Positions 10,130-20,221 of a stretch of DNA of 64,000 nt are shown piece after piece (positions within the stretch are counted from its first letter, which is position 1; each line of letters starts with the position of its first letter). The translations under genes were made by a program, and so were the position numbers. Below the pieces are notes generated by a model that saw nothing but the letters and a program-made list of their open reading frames with translations, was not told the origin of the DNA and did not search any database. This DNA comes from Monosporascus cannonballus. Its lineage: Eukaryota > Ascomycota > Sordariomycetes > Xylariales. The stretch lies in the NCBI GenBank assembly GCA_004154925.1, contig QJNS01000010.1, forward strand, positions 62,001-126,000, written 5' to 3'.

Positions 10130-12655
10130 CTACAGAGGCGGCAGCTCCTCCCTGCAGATGGGACACTGGAGCCGGAACCTCATCCAGCCCTCGAGGCAGG
10201 CACTGTGGAAGATGTGGCGGCAGGGGGTGACCATGTACATGCGCCTGGCGAAGACGCCGGCGACGCCGGCGACGGCGGTCGGGTCGTCGTCGCCGGCCCT
10301 GACGACGGGGACCTCGAGGACCTCGCGGCAGATGGCGCAGTCGATGGCGTGCGTGTTGGTCCTCTTCCTGTCCCTACTACCGCCGCCTCCTTCTTCGCCC
10401 GTCCCGACGCGCTCCAGCGTCGGGCTGCCGGGCGCCGAGACGAGCCCGATGGGCAGCCCGCCGGCCTCGAGGCTGTCCTCGCGCAGCACGGGGTGGTACT
10501 CCCAGGCTTCGGGCATCCAGCCCCTGGGGAGGCCATACCGGGGGCCGAGGACCGACTGCGCGGCGAGAACCCAGATCTGGATCCAGACCCAGCCGGCGAG
10601 CACGGTGAACGCCGCCCAGTCGGGCTCCGCGAAGGCGAAGTTGTCCTTGAGGAGGTAGAAGTAGGCGATGGGGAGCAGGCGGAGGACCGATTGCCCGATG
10701 ACGAACTGCCACGACAGGGCCCGCCGGCAGTTGCGGTATACGTTGCGGTAAATCTGCGGGGTCCAGAGCGAGAGGTAGATGAAAGCTAAGAGGTTGAAAT
10801 AAGCGGAGCGCAGACTGCGCCGCCAACTAGCCGCTGCGAGGCTGAGGAAGATAGTGCAGATGCCTATCATGATGAAGCGACCAAAGATGCTACTTAAGGG
10901 TGTCGCTTGATTTTGAGCGGTTCCGGCTTGGTTGCCCGCAGTCACTGGTGCAGGCATTGTATTGTTGGCATTGTTTGCAACCTCGTCGATTTCAGCATCG
11001 ATATCCTGGTCCGAGGGGATAATGATGGGGGGTGACGGCGGCCGTCGAACGGGCGCCGTTACAGGATTTGGAGTAGGAGTATGAACAGGAGCAGGAGATG
11101 GCGTTGGTGTGCTCGCTGGCGGCGCGTTCTGTCTTTCCCGCGCTCTTTCTTGCCGTCTCCACTCGGGCTCTTGCACCTTATGGATTTCAGCTAGGAAGAA
11201 AATGCCGACACTCATAGACAAAAAAGCCGCACATGTGACAACAAGAGAAGGAAGCAGTGTAGTCGACGCTGATAGACTCCAGGCCGCAGACCCGGCGAAT
11301 ATGATACCATCCGCAATCAGCATCATGCTTGCCGTAAAAAAGCTTATGCGTCCTAGTGTTGATGGTGTGGAGGTTTCCCTCATCTGCATTTTAAGTAGCT
11401 GAACTTGTCCAAAGATGATTAATCCGAGACTCAGGAACCAGATGCTGACACTGTAGAGGTATGTCTCCTGTTTGACACCAACTAGATGCTGTCCATCGCT
11501 CGGAGAGAAGGCCGGCGGGCCCCTGGATTCAAGGAAGAAAGCGCAATCGGGAGAGAATATGGCTGCTGACATCTGAAGTCTAGGAGTAGTTTGGTGAGGC
11601 GCTCCTCGAGGAAAACGAAGCTCCCTTTCAATCTCTTCAATGACCCTCGCAACATTTTCTGGTCCAGCAAGAGTCGGTTGCACCTTTATTACGTCCTGTT
11701 CCGGAGGGTAGACCTGGAGATACACTAGATACTCGCAATGGGGAGAGGGGTTCCAGATTTCGCCTGGCGCGTCCAATGTCGATGCCCACGGGTCGGACTG
11801 GTCAATGAAGTAATGCTGCTCTTTCCGTTCCAAAACCTTGTCGAGTGTTCTGTTCAGCAGTGCCTGGCTGGAATCGAAGAATTCGGGCCGGCCTGTGAGA
11901 TGGGGTAGCCCAAAGATGCCAGCGAACTTCTCGCTCGTCGTGGTCAAGAGCATCGCCCCTTGCCGAGGCCAATGGACACCATGGAGCCGCATTTCCCACC
12001 TGCTCCCGGACCCCCCCATGTCTTCGATGTCGACTGTGGCAGAAACTTCGCGTGCCCGAATCTCCGTCCACGAGAAAATTTTTGGGTCCGATACTTCCGG
12101 TTCGGTACCGGCATCCTCATCGTCGCTAACACGGACCAGTATCTTTCCTTCTTTACCCGTAGCGTTTCGGCTCCATTGCGAGGCCCAACCTGACCATGTA
12201 ACCTCTGGACTTATGTCGCTTAGGTTGTAGCTCGAATGGTATCTCGGGGACGACGTATCCAGCCTATCCCAGAGGCCATGTACTACACCCGTAGCGTTCT
12301 GCCAGACAGGCTGTGACGCCTCAGGTATCCCTACGGCATGGCGACTCCATTCCTCGCATCGATTCTTGAAGCGGCCGAGATCCTCCCAGACGAAGCCGTC
12401 GTCCTTGCGAAATCCCGTCAGGTTCAAGTATCCAGTAGTGGAGTTGGACGCATCATCGATTGGCGGCGGGGAGAAGTCACCCCATTTCGTACTGTTCAAA
12501 ACCCCGTGGGCATGTCGTTGACGGGCGAGCCTGTTTTTAACTAGGGCCGGTCCTGCGATGAGGCCCGGGCCGGTGTCGGGTGTGGATGCGAACCAGAAGA
12601 GCAGGATGATGAGGAAGAGAAGACGTGCGTTGTCTTGCGGAGGCGGCATAGCCAA
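10130..12655 (-). CDS. dscA: Dsc/Tul1-type transmembrane RING-H2 E3 ubiquitin ligase, 841 aa
   Basis: The product is a multi-spanning membrane protein with a C-terminal RING-H2 domain. An N-terminal hydrophobic segment (LLFLIILLFWF, about residues 13-23) looks like a signal anchor. A long lumenal region of about 350 residues with several N-x-S/T sites follows, then a cluster of hydrophobic segments from about 400 to 720. A Pro-rich cytosolic linker (about 520-570) interrupts that cluster. The RING has the full C3H2C3 set: C773, C776, C812, H814, H817, C820, C831 and C834, ending seven residues before the stop. This architecture is that of yeast Tul1 and the fungal Dsc1/DscA subunit. That complex sits in Golgi and endosomal membranes, ubiquitinates membrane proteins and, in many fungi, enables SREBP activation under low oxygen. 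The frame is intronless. A second Met lies two codons downstream of the chosen start. The gene is divergent from the HSBP1-like gene. Confidence 0.88.
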   Translation of the reverse strand: MAMPPPQDNARLLFLIILLFWFASTPDTGPGLIAGPALVKNRLARQRHAHGVLNSTKWGDFSPPPIDDASNSTTGYLNLTGFRKDDGFVWEDLGRFKNRCEEWSRHAVGIPEASQPVWQNATGVVHGLWDRLDTSSPRYHSSYNLSDISPEVTWSGWASQWSRNATGKEGKILVRVSDDEDAGTEPEVSDPKIFSWTEIRAREVSATVDIEDMGGSGSRWEMRLHGVHWPRQGAMLLTTTSEKFAGIFGLPHLTGRPEFFDSSQALLNRTLDKVLERKEQHYFIDQSDPWASTLDAPGEIWNPSPHCEYLVYLQVYPPEQDVIKVQPTLAGPENVARVIEEIERELRFPRGAPHQTTPRLQMSAAIFSPDCAFFLESRGPPAFSPSDGQHLVGVKQETYLYSVSIWFLSLGLIIFGQVQLLKMQMRETSTPSTLGRISFFTASMMLIADGIIFAGSAAWSLSASTTLLPSLVVTCAAFLSMSVGIFFLAEIHKVQEPEWRRQERARERQNAPPASTPTPSPAPVHTPTPNPVTAPVRRPPSPPIIIPSDQDIDAEIDEVANNANNTMPAPVTAGNQAGTAQNQATPLSSIFGRFIMIGICTIFLSLAAASWRRSLRSAYFNLLAFIYLSLWTPQIYRNVYRNCRRALSWQFVIGQSVLRLLPIAYFYLLKDNFAFAEPDWAAFTVLAGWVWIQIWVLAAQSVLGPRYGLPRGWMPEAWEYHPVLREDSLEAGGLPIGLVSAPGSPTLERVGTGEEGGGGSRDRKRTNTHAIDCAICREVLEVPVVRAGDDDPTAVAGVAGVFARRMYMVTPCRHIFHSACLEGWMRFRLQCPICREELPPL

Positions 12656-13142
12656 AATGGATTCCCATTGCCGTTATCGGGGGCGCATATTTAAGGGTTT
12701 GTAGGTTCGGACGCTGGTTTCAGGCGTAAGATGCAAGATGCGCGATGCGAAGGGGACATAGGGCTGGATGATGGAGTGATATATATATCTTGAAGATATT
12801 CGTTGTATTGGTACTTTCCTAATAAAGTACGGCTGAGTGCATCGTCGCGAGAGGTCATTTATTAGCGTCAACGACTCTAACCTTTATGCCGGGTTTATGC
12901 AGCAGGGTGGTGTTCTTATGTAGTACGGACATTTGCATAACGTGTGCACAGACCATATTCTAGCTACAGTCCCTCTTGTTGGTTCTCCCCTTTAGTCTCA
13001 TCCCTAGATTCGGTTGGAACATACGTCCAGTTCTCTCATTTAAAAGGCACCACTGTTGAACAAACAGTTTAGAAAAAGTAGACCTTTACACCGCATTCTT
13101 TCGTCTGCAAACTACCAGCGTATTTAGACGTACGTCGCGAAG
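12656..13142. promoter_or_regulatory. Divergent promoter region between E3 ligase and HSBP1-like gene
   Basis: About 490 bases separate the start codons of two divergently transcribed genes, so both promoters must lie here. AT-rich TATA-like runs occur near 12779-12787 (TGATATATATA). A pyrimidine-rich stretch lies near 12970-13010. I cannot identify a specific factor site with confidence. Confidence 0.5.
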
Positions 13143-13511
13143 ATGTCACCAAACAACTCGGAGATTGGAAATGACGAGAACAAAGAAACTAGCAGTGTAC
13201 GTAGCTCGAGCCTCGGGCTCATGTGACGATCAATGCTTTCCGTTCAATCAATGCTAACCAGGTCTACGTAGAGCGCTGACGAACTTACAATAGTCGTCGA
13301 AGACTTGCTCAACTCACTCTCCAGCAAGTTCGCTGGTGTATCGAGCGAGATCTTTGCGAAGAGTATGTGACATATTAATATTCATGGCACTATTCCTGTC
13401 CTAACTCGAGGGATTGTAGTGGATGAGATGTCGAAGCGCTTAGATAATCTCGAAGCTGCACTCCAAGCCAATCAGGAGAGCAGTCCTAGCTCGTCCTCAA
13501 AGTCCCAATGA
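13143..13511 (+). CDS. HSBP1: Heat shock factor-binding protein 1 (HSBP1)-like, 78 aa, three exons
   Basis: Exons are 13143-13196, 13272-13362 and 13420-13511. Intron 1 (75 bases) runs GTACGT to CGTAG. Intron 2 (57 bases) runs GTATGT to TTGTAG, with CTAAC about 18 bases upstream of its end. The spliced frame is 237 bases and opens with MSPNNSEIGNDENKETSS. The core reads SADELTIVVEDLLNSLSSKF, then AGVSSEIFAKMDEMSKRLDN, then LEAALQ, and the end is a Ser-rich tail. The heptad pattern V-x2-L-L-x3-L-x2-KF, then MDEMSKRLDNLE, is the single trimeric coiled coil that defines HSBP1. In animals and plants HSBP1 binds the trimerisation domain of heat shock factor and dampens its activity; a similar role here is inference. 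Every exon is too short to stand out as an open frame, so automatic annotation could miss the gene. It converges on the disulfide isomerase gene, with 180 bases between stop codons. Confidence 0.85.
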
Positions 13512-13691
13512 AGCGATGGGAACTCAATGAATCATGGCATGGCGTTACCGGTGTTGGTGGTGAAACTATGTATCATTTGCCTGAAAGAATCACGACGATT
13601 CTTATCAGAGGCAAGGAGAACGCCTGGTCCAGGCCGTTCCCTGGTTTGGCCTGAGATTTACGCATGCTCATAATCTGAATCCAAAAGTCTA

Positions 13692-14872
13692 CTAAAGCTC
13701 GTCCTTGCCAGCGACCTTCTCAGCAACCTGCTGGAGAAACTGCTTCAAGATGTTGCTCTTGGTTTGCAGCTCATCCAATTTGGCAGGAGCAAGTCCGCCC
13801 TTTTTGAGGATGTTATCGAGGCGGGCTGACTCCTTCGCAGCCCAACCCTCGTTGTCTGCCAGCTTGTTGAATACCTTGATGTAGTACTCGGCATATTTGT
13901 ATTGCGCATCGCCGGCTAGGCCCTCGGCGGCCTTCTTGGCCTCGGCAGCCAGATCAGCCAGCTTTTCGGTGCCAGCTGTATACTTCATGACGATGTGATT
14001 CAGTGCATCGATGGTACCAGCCGTCGCATCAAGACCACCGCCGGGGACGCGGCGAGTGCCGGTCTTCTCGTTGATGAAGTCAATGAGCTCCTTCTCGCTT
14101 CGACCGCCGTTGTAGGGCTCGCCCTCGGTCGAACCCTTGGCGAAGAACTTAATGGTTGGGTAAGAAGAAACCCCCTGCTCCTGAGCAGTCGCCTTGCTGT
14201 TCTCAGCCTCCGCATCGACCTTGGCAATGACAACATCCGGCTCGGTAATGAAGTCTTGCGCCAAGGTTTCCCACGTGGGGGCCAGGTTCTTGCAGTCTAT
14301 CGAACATTAAGTTAGTATGTGCGGGATGACGAGTTGTTTCAAGAATAGAGTTCGAGCTTACGTCCACACCAAGGCGCAGTGAATGCAACGAGTACGTTCT
14401 TGTCACTGCCAACAATCTCCTTGAAGGATGCGTCGGTCAACATTTCCACTTGGCTGGGCATCTCCAGCTTTCTCTTGGCCTTAACTCCAGTCTTCTCAGC
14501 TATAAAACTCGTCAAGCTCTCCAGATCCCGCCCGCCATTGTAATCAGTGGGTGTGTCACTCTTGCCATCGAACCACTTGAGGGTAGGGAAACCTTGAATA
14601 CCGAATCTCTTGCCCAGTTCCTTCTCGGCATCAGCGTCAACCTTGGCAATCTGGACATCGTTGGAGCTGGCGAAGGCCTGGCCCAGCTCCTCGTAGACGG
14701 GAGCCAGCTTCTTGCAGTGTCCACACCATGGCGCAAAGAACTCGACAAGCGTTGGTTTTCCGGACTTCAGGACGATTTGGTCAAAGTTGGAGGGAATAAG
14801 GTCGAGGACGGCAGATTTGGCTGCCACAGCGGCGGTTAAGCCGGCGAGCACGAAGCTCTTGATGAGAACCAT
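13692..14872 (-). CDS. erp38: ER protein disulfide isomerase, ERp38/TigA type, 371 aa, two exons
   Basis: Exons are 14872-14362 and 14296-13692, joined across a 65-base intron (GTAAGC to CGATAG); the spliced length is 1116 bases. A signal peptide (MVLIKSFVLAGLTAAVAA) leads into two thioredoxin domains. Their active sites are C50-G-H-C53 (APWCGHCKKLAP) and C169-G-H-C172. The codon for His171 is itself split by the intron. The C-terminal third is helical and Lys/Ala-rich (about residues 255-367), matching the ERp29-like D domain of this PDI subfamily. The protein ends in KDEL, an ER retrieval signal. It should form and reshuffle disulfides in the ER lumen. The order signal peptide, two catalytic domains, ERp29-like tail is that of Neurospora ERp38 and Aspergillus TigA. 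The start Met is the first in frame and begins the signal peptide. Confidence 0.95.
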
Positions 14873-15781
14873 AATGGCGTTGTCGTTATCTTCACCCGCG
14901 GTTTCTTTGCTTAAATTCGCGGGCTTGGAAAGTCGGGTCTCAGTAACAACCGTGTATTACCGAGGCCAGAGGATATAAAGATTCGAGCCTGAAGGTTTTG
15001 TAATCAAGAGTGCTTTGAATGCAATGCCAATCAGCCGGAATTGGCCACTTTGCAACTGGACCCAGGATGCTGCTCAAGCGCTGGATAATGACTGAAACTG
15101 TGGCGTCATCTCCTTATCTGGTCCCACGATAAGCCAGGTACCTCAATGCTTGTGCCCCATTATGACGAGGAGGAAGTCAGGGCAGTTGAATGGCGGTGTA
15201 ATATTCAAGCCACAGCGGCGCATCAGATCGCCAGCCACAGGTCATTCAAGAGACGCTGCCACCCCTATCTGAGTTTGCTTGATGCACATTAATAAGGAGG
15301 AGCAATGTATTCCACTGGTAAGGCAAGTTACTAGCAGCATAATAACCCCTTTAGCCCCCTTTGCGAATCCAGGTCAAGTTCATAGGATCGTATATACTGG
15401 TCAATAAGACAACATTGATGTCGCACATGGGCTTTGCAGCTTTGGGCGTCTATTAAGGGGCTTATTTCAACTCTAGGAAGTAGCTGCCATCGTACACCCT
15501 ATAAATCGAATCACGTTCCTTCCTACCGTATGTTCAAACCCAATCCACGGGAATCTGCGCGCGCCATCGCGAGAACGTCCCAATATGATTCTGTTAGCGG
15601 CTTAGGGATATACAGTCAAGGAACCATGAGCCGCAATGCACTGACCATTCCCAGGCCCGACTAACCTCTGATTTTGAGACCAACCTCCTGAGAAACAGCA
15701 TACAAGATTGACCACATCGACACGATATTTGACCTTCGCGAATTCCCCTTTCGCATTCGTCTCTTCTCGGAGATTTTCACG
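14873..15781. other. Intergenic: disulfide isomerase promoter side, no supported gene
   Basis: This region is upstream of the minus-strand disulfide isomerase gene and upstream of the plus-strand BTB-like remnant. ER-stress elements would be expected close to 14880-15100, but I could not identify a convincing one. Only short motif-free frames are present. Confidence 0.45.
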
Positions 15782-16476
15782 ATGCCATCTATTAAGCGCA
15801 AGACGTCTTCCTTCGACGCTATATGGGAGGGAGAAGAAACCGCACAATCCGTGCAATCTGCGACGCCCTGCGACCTCAAAGCGCGACAACCCGACAAAGT
15901 GTAAATCGGTGTTGTTGGCGACCTGTGCCTCGAAGTCGGATCTAACAGGTGTAAGGCAGATAATACCAAAGACGACCCGCGACACTACCATAAGTACGCT
16001 ACCATTTACGTAGTGAATTCGAAATTATTCAGCTCGCCAGCTATATGGGAGGCGCTGCTGAACGAGGGCTTTGCGGAATGCAAGCGGCCCGAGCCCGGTT
16101 CCAGCCAGGACTGGATCGTGCAGATTTCTAAGGACGACCCTAAAGCCATGTTGATTATCTTGAATATCATCCACAATTGTTTCGGTGGCGTACCTAAGGG
16201 AAAGAAGGCAATGTCAATTCGCAGCTTGTATCGTCTGGCCGTCCTTACTGACAAGTATGGCCTGACGTCTTTCCTGCAGCCTTGGGCGCAGGCCTGGGCA
16301 AAGGGCATTAAAGACGAACCCCCATGGAATAAGGAAGACAAACTCACAGGGAATAAGGAAGTAACCGCAGGGAGGCCTTCGCTGAGGGATTGATTGTTTG
16401 GAGAGGCTCCTTTGGATTGCTTGAGAACTTGGAGATAAGCAGTTATTCAGGGGGATATATGGATATCTCATTTTGA
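15782..16476 (+). pseudogene. Broken BTB/POZ-domain-like gene
   Basis: A frame opens at 15782 (MPSIKRKTSSFDAIWEGEE) and meets a TAA at 15902-15904. The same frame then continues with clear protein text, GDLCLEVGSNRC, then YVVNSKLFSSPAIWEALLNE, GFAECKRPEPGSSQDW, and MLIILNIIHNCFGGVP. It ends with LYRLAVLTDKYGLTSFLQPW up to a TGA at 16391-16393. In the neighbouring frame the text resumes (EAFAEGLIVWRGSFGLLENL) and stops at 16474-16476. The strand-turn-helix pattern (V-N-S-K-L-F-S-S, aliphatic LNIIH, LADKY-like LTDKYG) is typical of the many fungal BTB/POZ proteins. A CAA-to-TAA change would explain the stop, and one indel would explain the second break. I tested a 50-base intron (15899-15948) over the first stop, but it reads straight into another stop. 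A differently spliced functional gene is not excluded. Confidence 0.5.
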
Positions 16477-17802
16477 GTACTCGTGTGGAGGAAGGGTACC
16501 TTGCTGGGACGGGCCTCTAGACCAGGCTGTTTTCTAAATCGATTCATGTTGACTGGACATCACAATCGGTGTCGTATTTTTCAGGATGGCGAGATCTCGT
16601 CAATCTTCGACCCCATGAACATATCACTACCCGAAAACTTCAAAACCCACCTCGAAACGCAAGTGAGGAAGTCCGGAACGGACTAGCAACCGTAGTTACG
16701 GAGGAGGAACTGCATCAGCGTCCGGCCGGGCGAAGAGGGCTCACAGGGTATATACAACGAGTGGCCTACCCACGAGAGTAATGTGTAATAGTATAAATCT
16801 ACAGACGCGACTCTGGTTGGGTGCCCATATGCCCCATCACCATGTAAAGATTCAGGATTCCCTCGGAACAACTGCCCCATAACCTACGCTAAGAGTCGCG
16901 AGGCACCCCCCGGGGGTGGAGCCGTAGGGTGCTTTTAGCGAGCAATGGGAATCCGAAGAACTCCCCACGGGGACCGCACCGTTCATATCAGAATAGGGGT
17001 TATAACAGGGGCAAGTAGACGGCCCACACTTCTGTCCATATAGTGCCGTATGGACCACGGCTCCCCCAGGTCAGCTACATAAGATGGAATCCGGGTATCG
17101 GGCCAGCGCCCAATTCGCTCATCAGCGGCATGTCTTATCTCGCTTTCGGCAGGCCAGGCGATTCTTGGAATCCCTTCGTAGACACCGAAGCTGCTCTGGG
17201 GCGACGCGAGAACACCCCAGCTGGGGGGTCTGACTCATTAGTCCAAGGCGCATAGGCTTGAAAGGTAAAATCTTGCTCGCTTGGGGTTTCCGATTAGTCA
17301 ACCTCTCTTTAACGCTTCATACCCTCCCGCTTTCGCCCTTTTATTTACCATCGACGGTGCGCTTTTAATTAATTCCAAAATCACAAGCCTGACTGATGTG
17401 CATTACCTCTCTCAAGATCTGGTCGGTGGACCCGGACCCCTTTATTCACCGTCCTATCTATTGTGCCAGTAACCTCGGCATGCGGAACTGCAAAACACAA
17501 AACCGATTTGGTCGTGATCAGAATCGCATTAGGCTCATCGAGTCGTCATCTTCCCCCTTTCCCGTAAAATACAAGAGAAAAATAAGACAAGGCTGACGTC
17601 CATAGAGGGGGGATGAGTTCGCCTTTCCTTTGGCGGCCAAGTGTGTACATGGGCTCAAAAACAGAAAATGTTGTACATCATAGAGTCTTCCATATACAGA
17701 CGTGAAAAATCACATTTCACATACCAGGCCGCAACTCAAGCTAGCAGCCCCCTTCTGCCTGTGTTTCTTTTACATTATTTGATTATCCCTTAGGGCTTCT
17801 AT
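16477..17802. other. Intergenic, no supported gene
   Basis: This holds only short motif-free frames. A GC hairpin lies at about 16902-16917 (CACCCCC, C, GGGGGTG). The right end contains the 3' untranslated region of the minus-strand EF-Tu gene. Confidence 0.45.
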
Positions 17803-19214
17803 TTATTCAATGATCCTCGTGACGATACCGGTGGCAACAGTCCGGCCGCCTTCGCGGACGTTGACTCTCTGACCAGCCTCGACAGCGAGGGGGTTGTGCA
17901 GGGTGGCAACCATCTCGACGTTGTCGCCAGGCATGACCATCCGGGTCTTGTCCTCGGCGTCGTCGGGGAAGAATAGCGCGCAGGCCTCATCAGCAGTACG
18001 CAGGTACATCTGAGGCCGGTAGTTCTCTTGGAAACCAGTGTGTCGGCCACCCTCATCCTTGGTCAGTACGTAGAGCGAGACCATGAACTTCTTGTGGGAC
18101 TTGACGGTGCCAGGCTTGCAGACGACCATACCACGCCTCACGTCTTCACGCCGGATACCTCGCAGAAGCAGGCCAGAGTTATCACCGGCACGGGACTCAT
18201 CACAGGACTTCTTGAAGGTCTCGATATCGGTGACCTTGGTCTTGATAACCTCGCCGCCCTTGCCTACCAGCTCAACTTCGGAATCCTTCTTGAGAACACC
18301 TCGCTCGACACGACCGGAGGCGACGGTGCCACGACCAGCGATGGAGAAGACATCCTCGACGGACATAAGGAAGGGCTTGTCAAGGTCACGTTCCGGAGTG
18401 GGGATCCATTCATCGACGGCCTTGAGAAGCTCATCGATCTTCTGGGCGCCGATGCCATCGCGCTTGCCCTCCAGAGCCATAAGAGCGGAGCCCATAATGA
18501 CGGGAGTCTCATCGCCCTCGAATCCGTAAGTATTGAGCAGCTCACGCATCTCCATCTCGACCAGTTCCAACATTTCCGGGTCATCAATTGCATCGATCTT
18601 GTTGACGAAGACGACGATCTTCTGGACACCGACCTGACGGGCAAGCAGCAGATGTTCTCGGGTCTGGGGCATCTGACCATCGGAAGCAGCTACGACAATG
18701 ATGGCACCATCCATGTTGGCAGCACCAGTAATCATGTTCTTGATGTAATCGGCGTGACCCGGGCAGTCGACGTGGGAGTAGTGGCGGTTGTCGGTAGAAT
18801 ACTCAATGTGGGCACTGGATATGGTGATACCACGCTTCCGCTCTTCCGGGGCCTTGTCAATGGCGCCATACTCGAGGAAGTTCGCCATTCCTTTCTCAGC
18901 CTGTCTCTTGGTGATAGCGGCAGATAAAGTAGTCTATTTCCCAACCCATGGTCAGTCAATGGTTCCGGGTGTAGGCAAGATGCCCCCTAAGATAGATATT
19001 TTACCTTTCCATGATCGACGTGCCCGATGGTACCAATGTTCACGTGGGGCTTCGATCGCTCATAGACGGCGGCGTATGTGCGAGCGAGGTTGAAAGCTGC
19101 TCCAACATTTTGCTGGTGTCTTATGGCGAACTGTAACGGGTTGGCGGTGCTGCCGGCTGTGAGTGAATGGCGGGAGGCGCGCAAGAATGGCGCAACCGCT
19201 CTTAACGCAGGCAT
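17803..19214 (-). CDS. tuf1: Mitochondrial translation elongation factor Tu, 446 aa, two exons
   Basis: Exons are 19214-19005 and 18933-17803, with a 71-base intron (GTAAAA to TTTCCCAAC... AATAG on the coding strand); the spliced length is 1341 bases. The first 50 residues are rich in Arg, Ala and Ser with no acidic residues until YERSKPHVN, which fits a mitochondrial targeting presequence. The GTPase motifs are all present: GHVDHGKTT (P-loop, with the intron right after GHVDHGK), RGITI (switch I), DCPGH, NKID and GSAL. Domains 2 and 3 follow with [13 protein letters not shown] and the [13 protein letters not shown] [11 protein letters not shown]. It delivers aminoacyl-tRNA to mitochondrial ribosomes. 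The start was chosen at [10 protein letters not shown], the first Met that begins a presequence; an in-frame Met further upstream lacks targeting character. The C-terminus (TRIIE) is complete. Confidence 0.95.
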
Positions 19215-20221
19215 CTTGGCGGGAATCTCTGATTCGCAGCCCAGGAGAAAAAGAATGAGAGGCGATGAGATGCTCTGAAAAAGTAATAAGTTTGGTTCGG
19301 CCCCGATGCCGAGCTGGAAATTTTTAGAGGGCTGTCCCTCCCCCCACAGTAGCAGGTCTGTAGCACCGTGCACGGGCCATAGACGATAAGATAAGCCGAT
19401 AAGACACTTGCTCGTTCGTCCTTTATGACAGCCTTTTTGTATGTATATTTCCACCGTATCTGCATTCATCTTCTAATAAAGCCTTTGCCGGCCTCGAGAT
19501 GGTCGGAGAGACACCCTTGCAGTGGCATTCTGCCCACAATTAATGTCCTGAACTCCCCTGAGTCAGCTCTTTTGCAGCGAGTTTCTATAGCTGAGACGAC
19601 ACCGCCGCCGTCACGGGCACCAGAACTTCTAGTTACTGAGAGATATGACCACCCTGGCGTTTTGTAGACGCGAAGACTAATCTTGCCGTTGGCCACTTCG
19701 GGCAGTAGCCTTGTCTTTCGGAATACCTCAGCTGCATATTTATATTCTACTGTGTTGTGAAAATTCCGGTGTAGCCTCTCTGTTGAAGTTCTCCCCGATA
19801 GTAGGCAATCGAGTAGCCTGCTGGATAATGAGTTGAAACAGCGAGACGATTCCTTGAGCCGACAACAGCCAACTACCTAGCCAACCCCTGACCCAGCCCT
19901 ATGTTGTTGTGACGGTTGATGGGCATTTAACCATCCGTATAAATAGGTTATAAGTAACCTCAGCATGTTGTTCTTCAATTGGGACAACCGAGCTATGCCA
20001 TCATTGGCCTCCATAGCATATAACCCCCAGCGCCATACAGACAGAGTACAGAAAACCAACAATAATAGCGACACCCTTAACCAATATCGTAATAGTAAAA
20101 ATCAATACGGACAAGCAACAGCATAAATCAGCGAGGACTAGTGTCCACCCTTTTCATGGAGCGCATCTCGCAGGAACGTCGACTTCCTATCATGGGGACG
20201 CCCCTCAGAAAATCTGAAACG
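19215..20221. other. Intergenic, no supported gene
   Basis: This lies upstream of the EF-Tu gene, so its left part should contain that promoter. The right part abuts the 3' end of the polyketide synthase remnant and may contain unrecognised decayed sequence from it. No recognisable frame is present. Confidence 0.45.

Noticed and set aside
10205..10789. Long frames on both strands over the 3' part of the E3 ligase gene
   Set aside because: Shadows produced by the high GC of the real coding strand, which carries the full RING-H2.
18028..18927. 299-codon frame antisense to EF-Tu
   Set aside because: Mirror of a strongly biased, conserved coding region; its protein text has no family signature.
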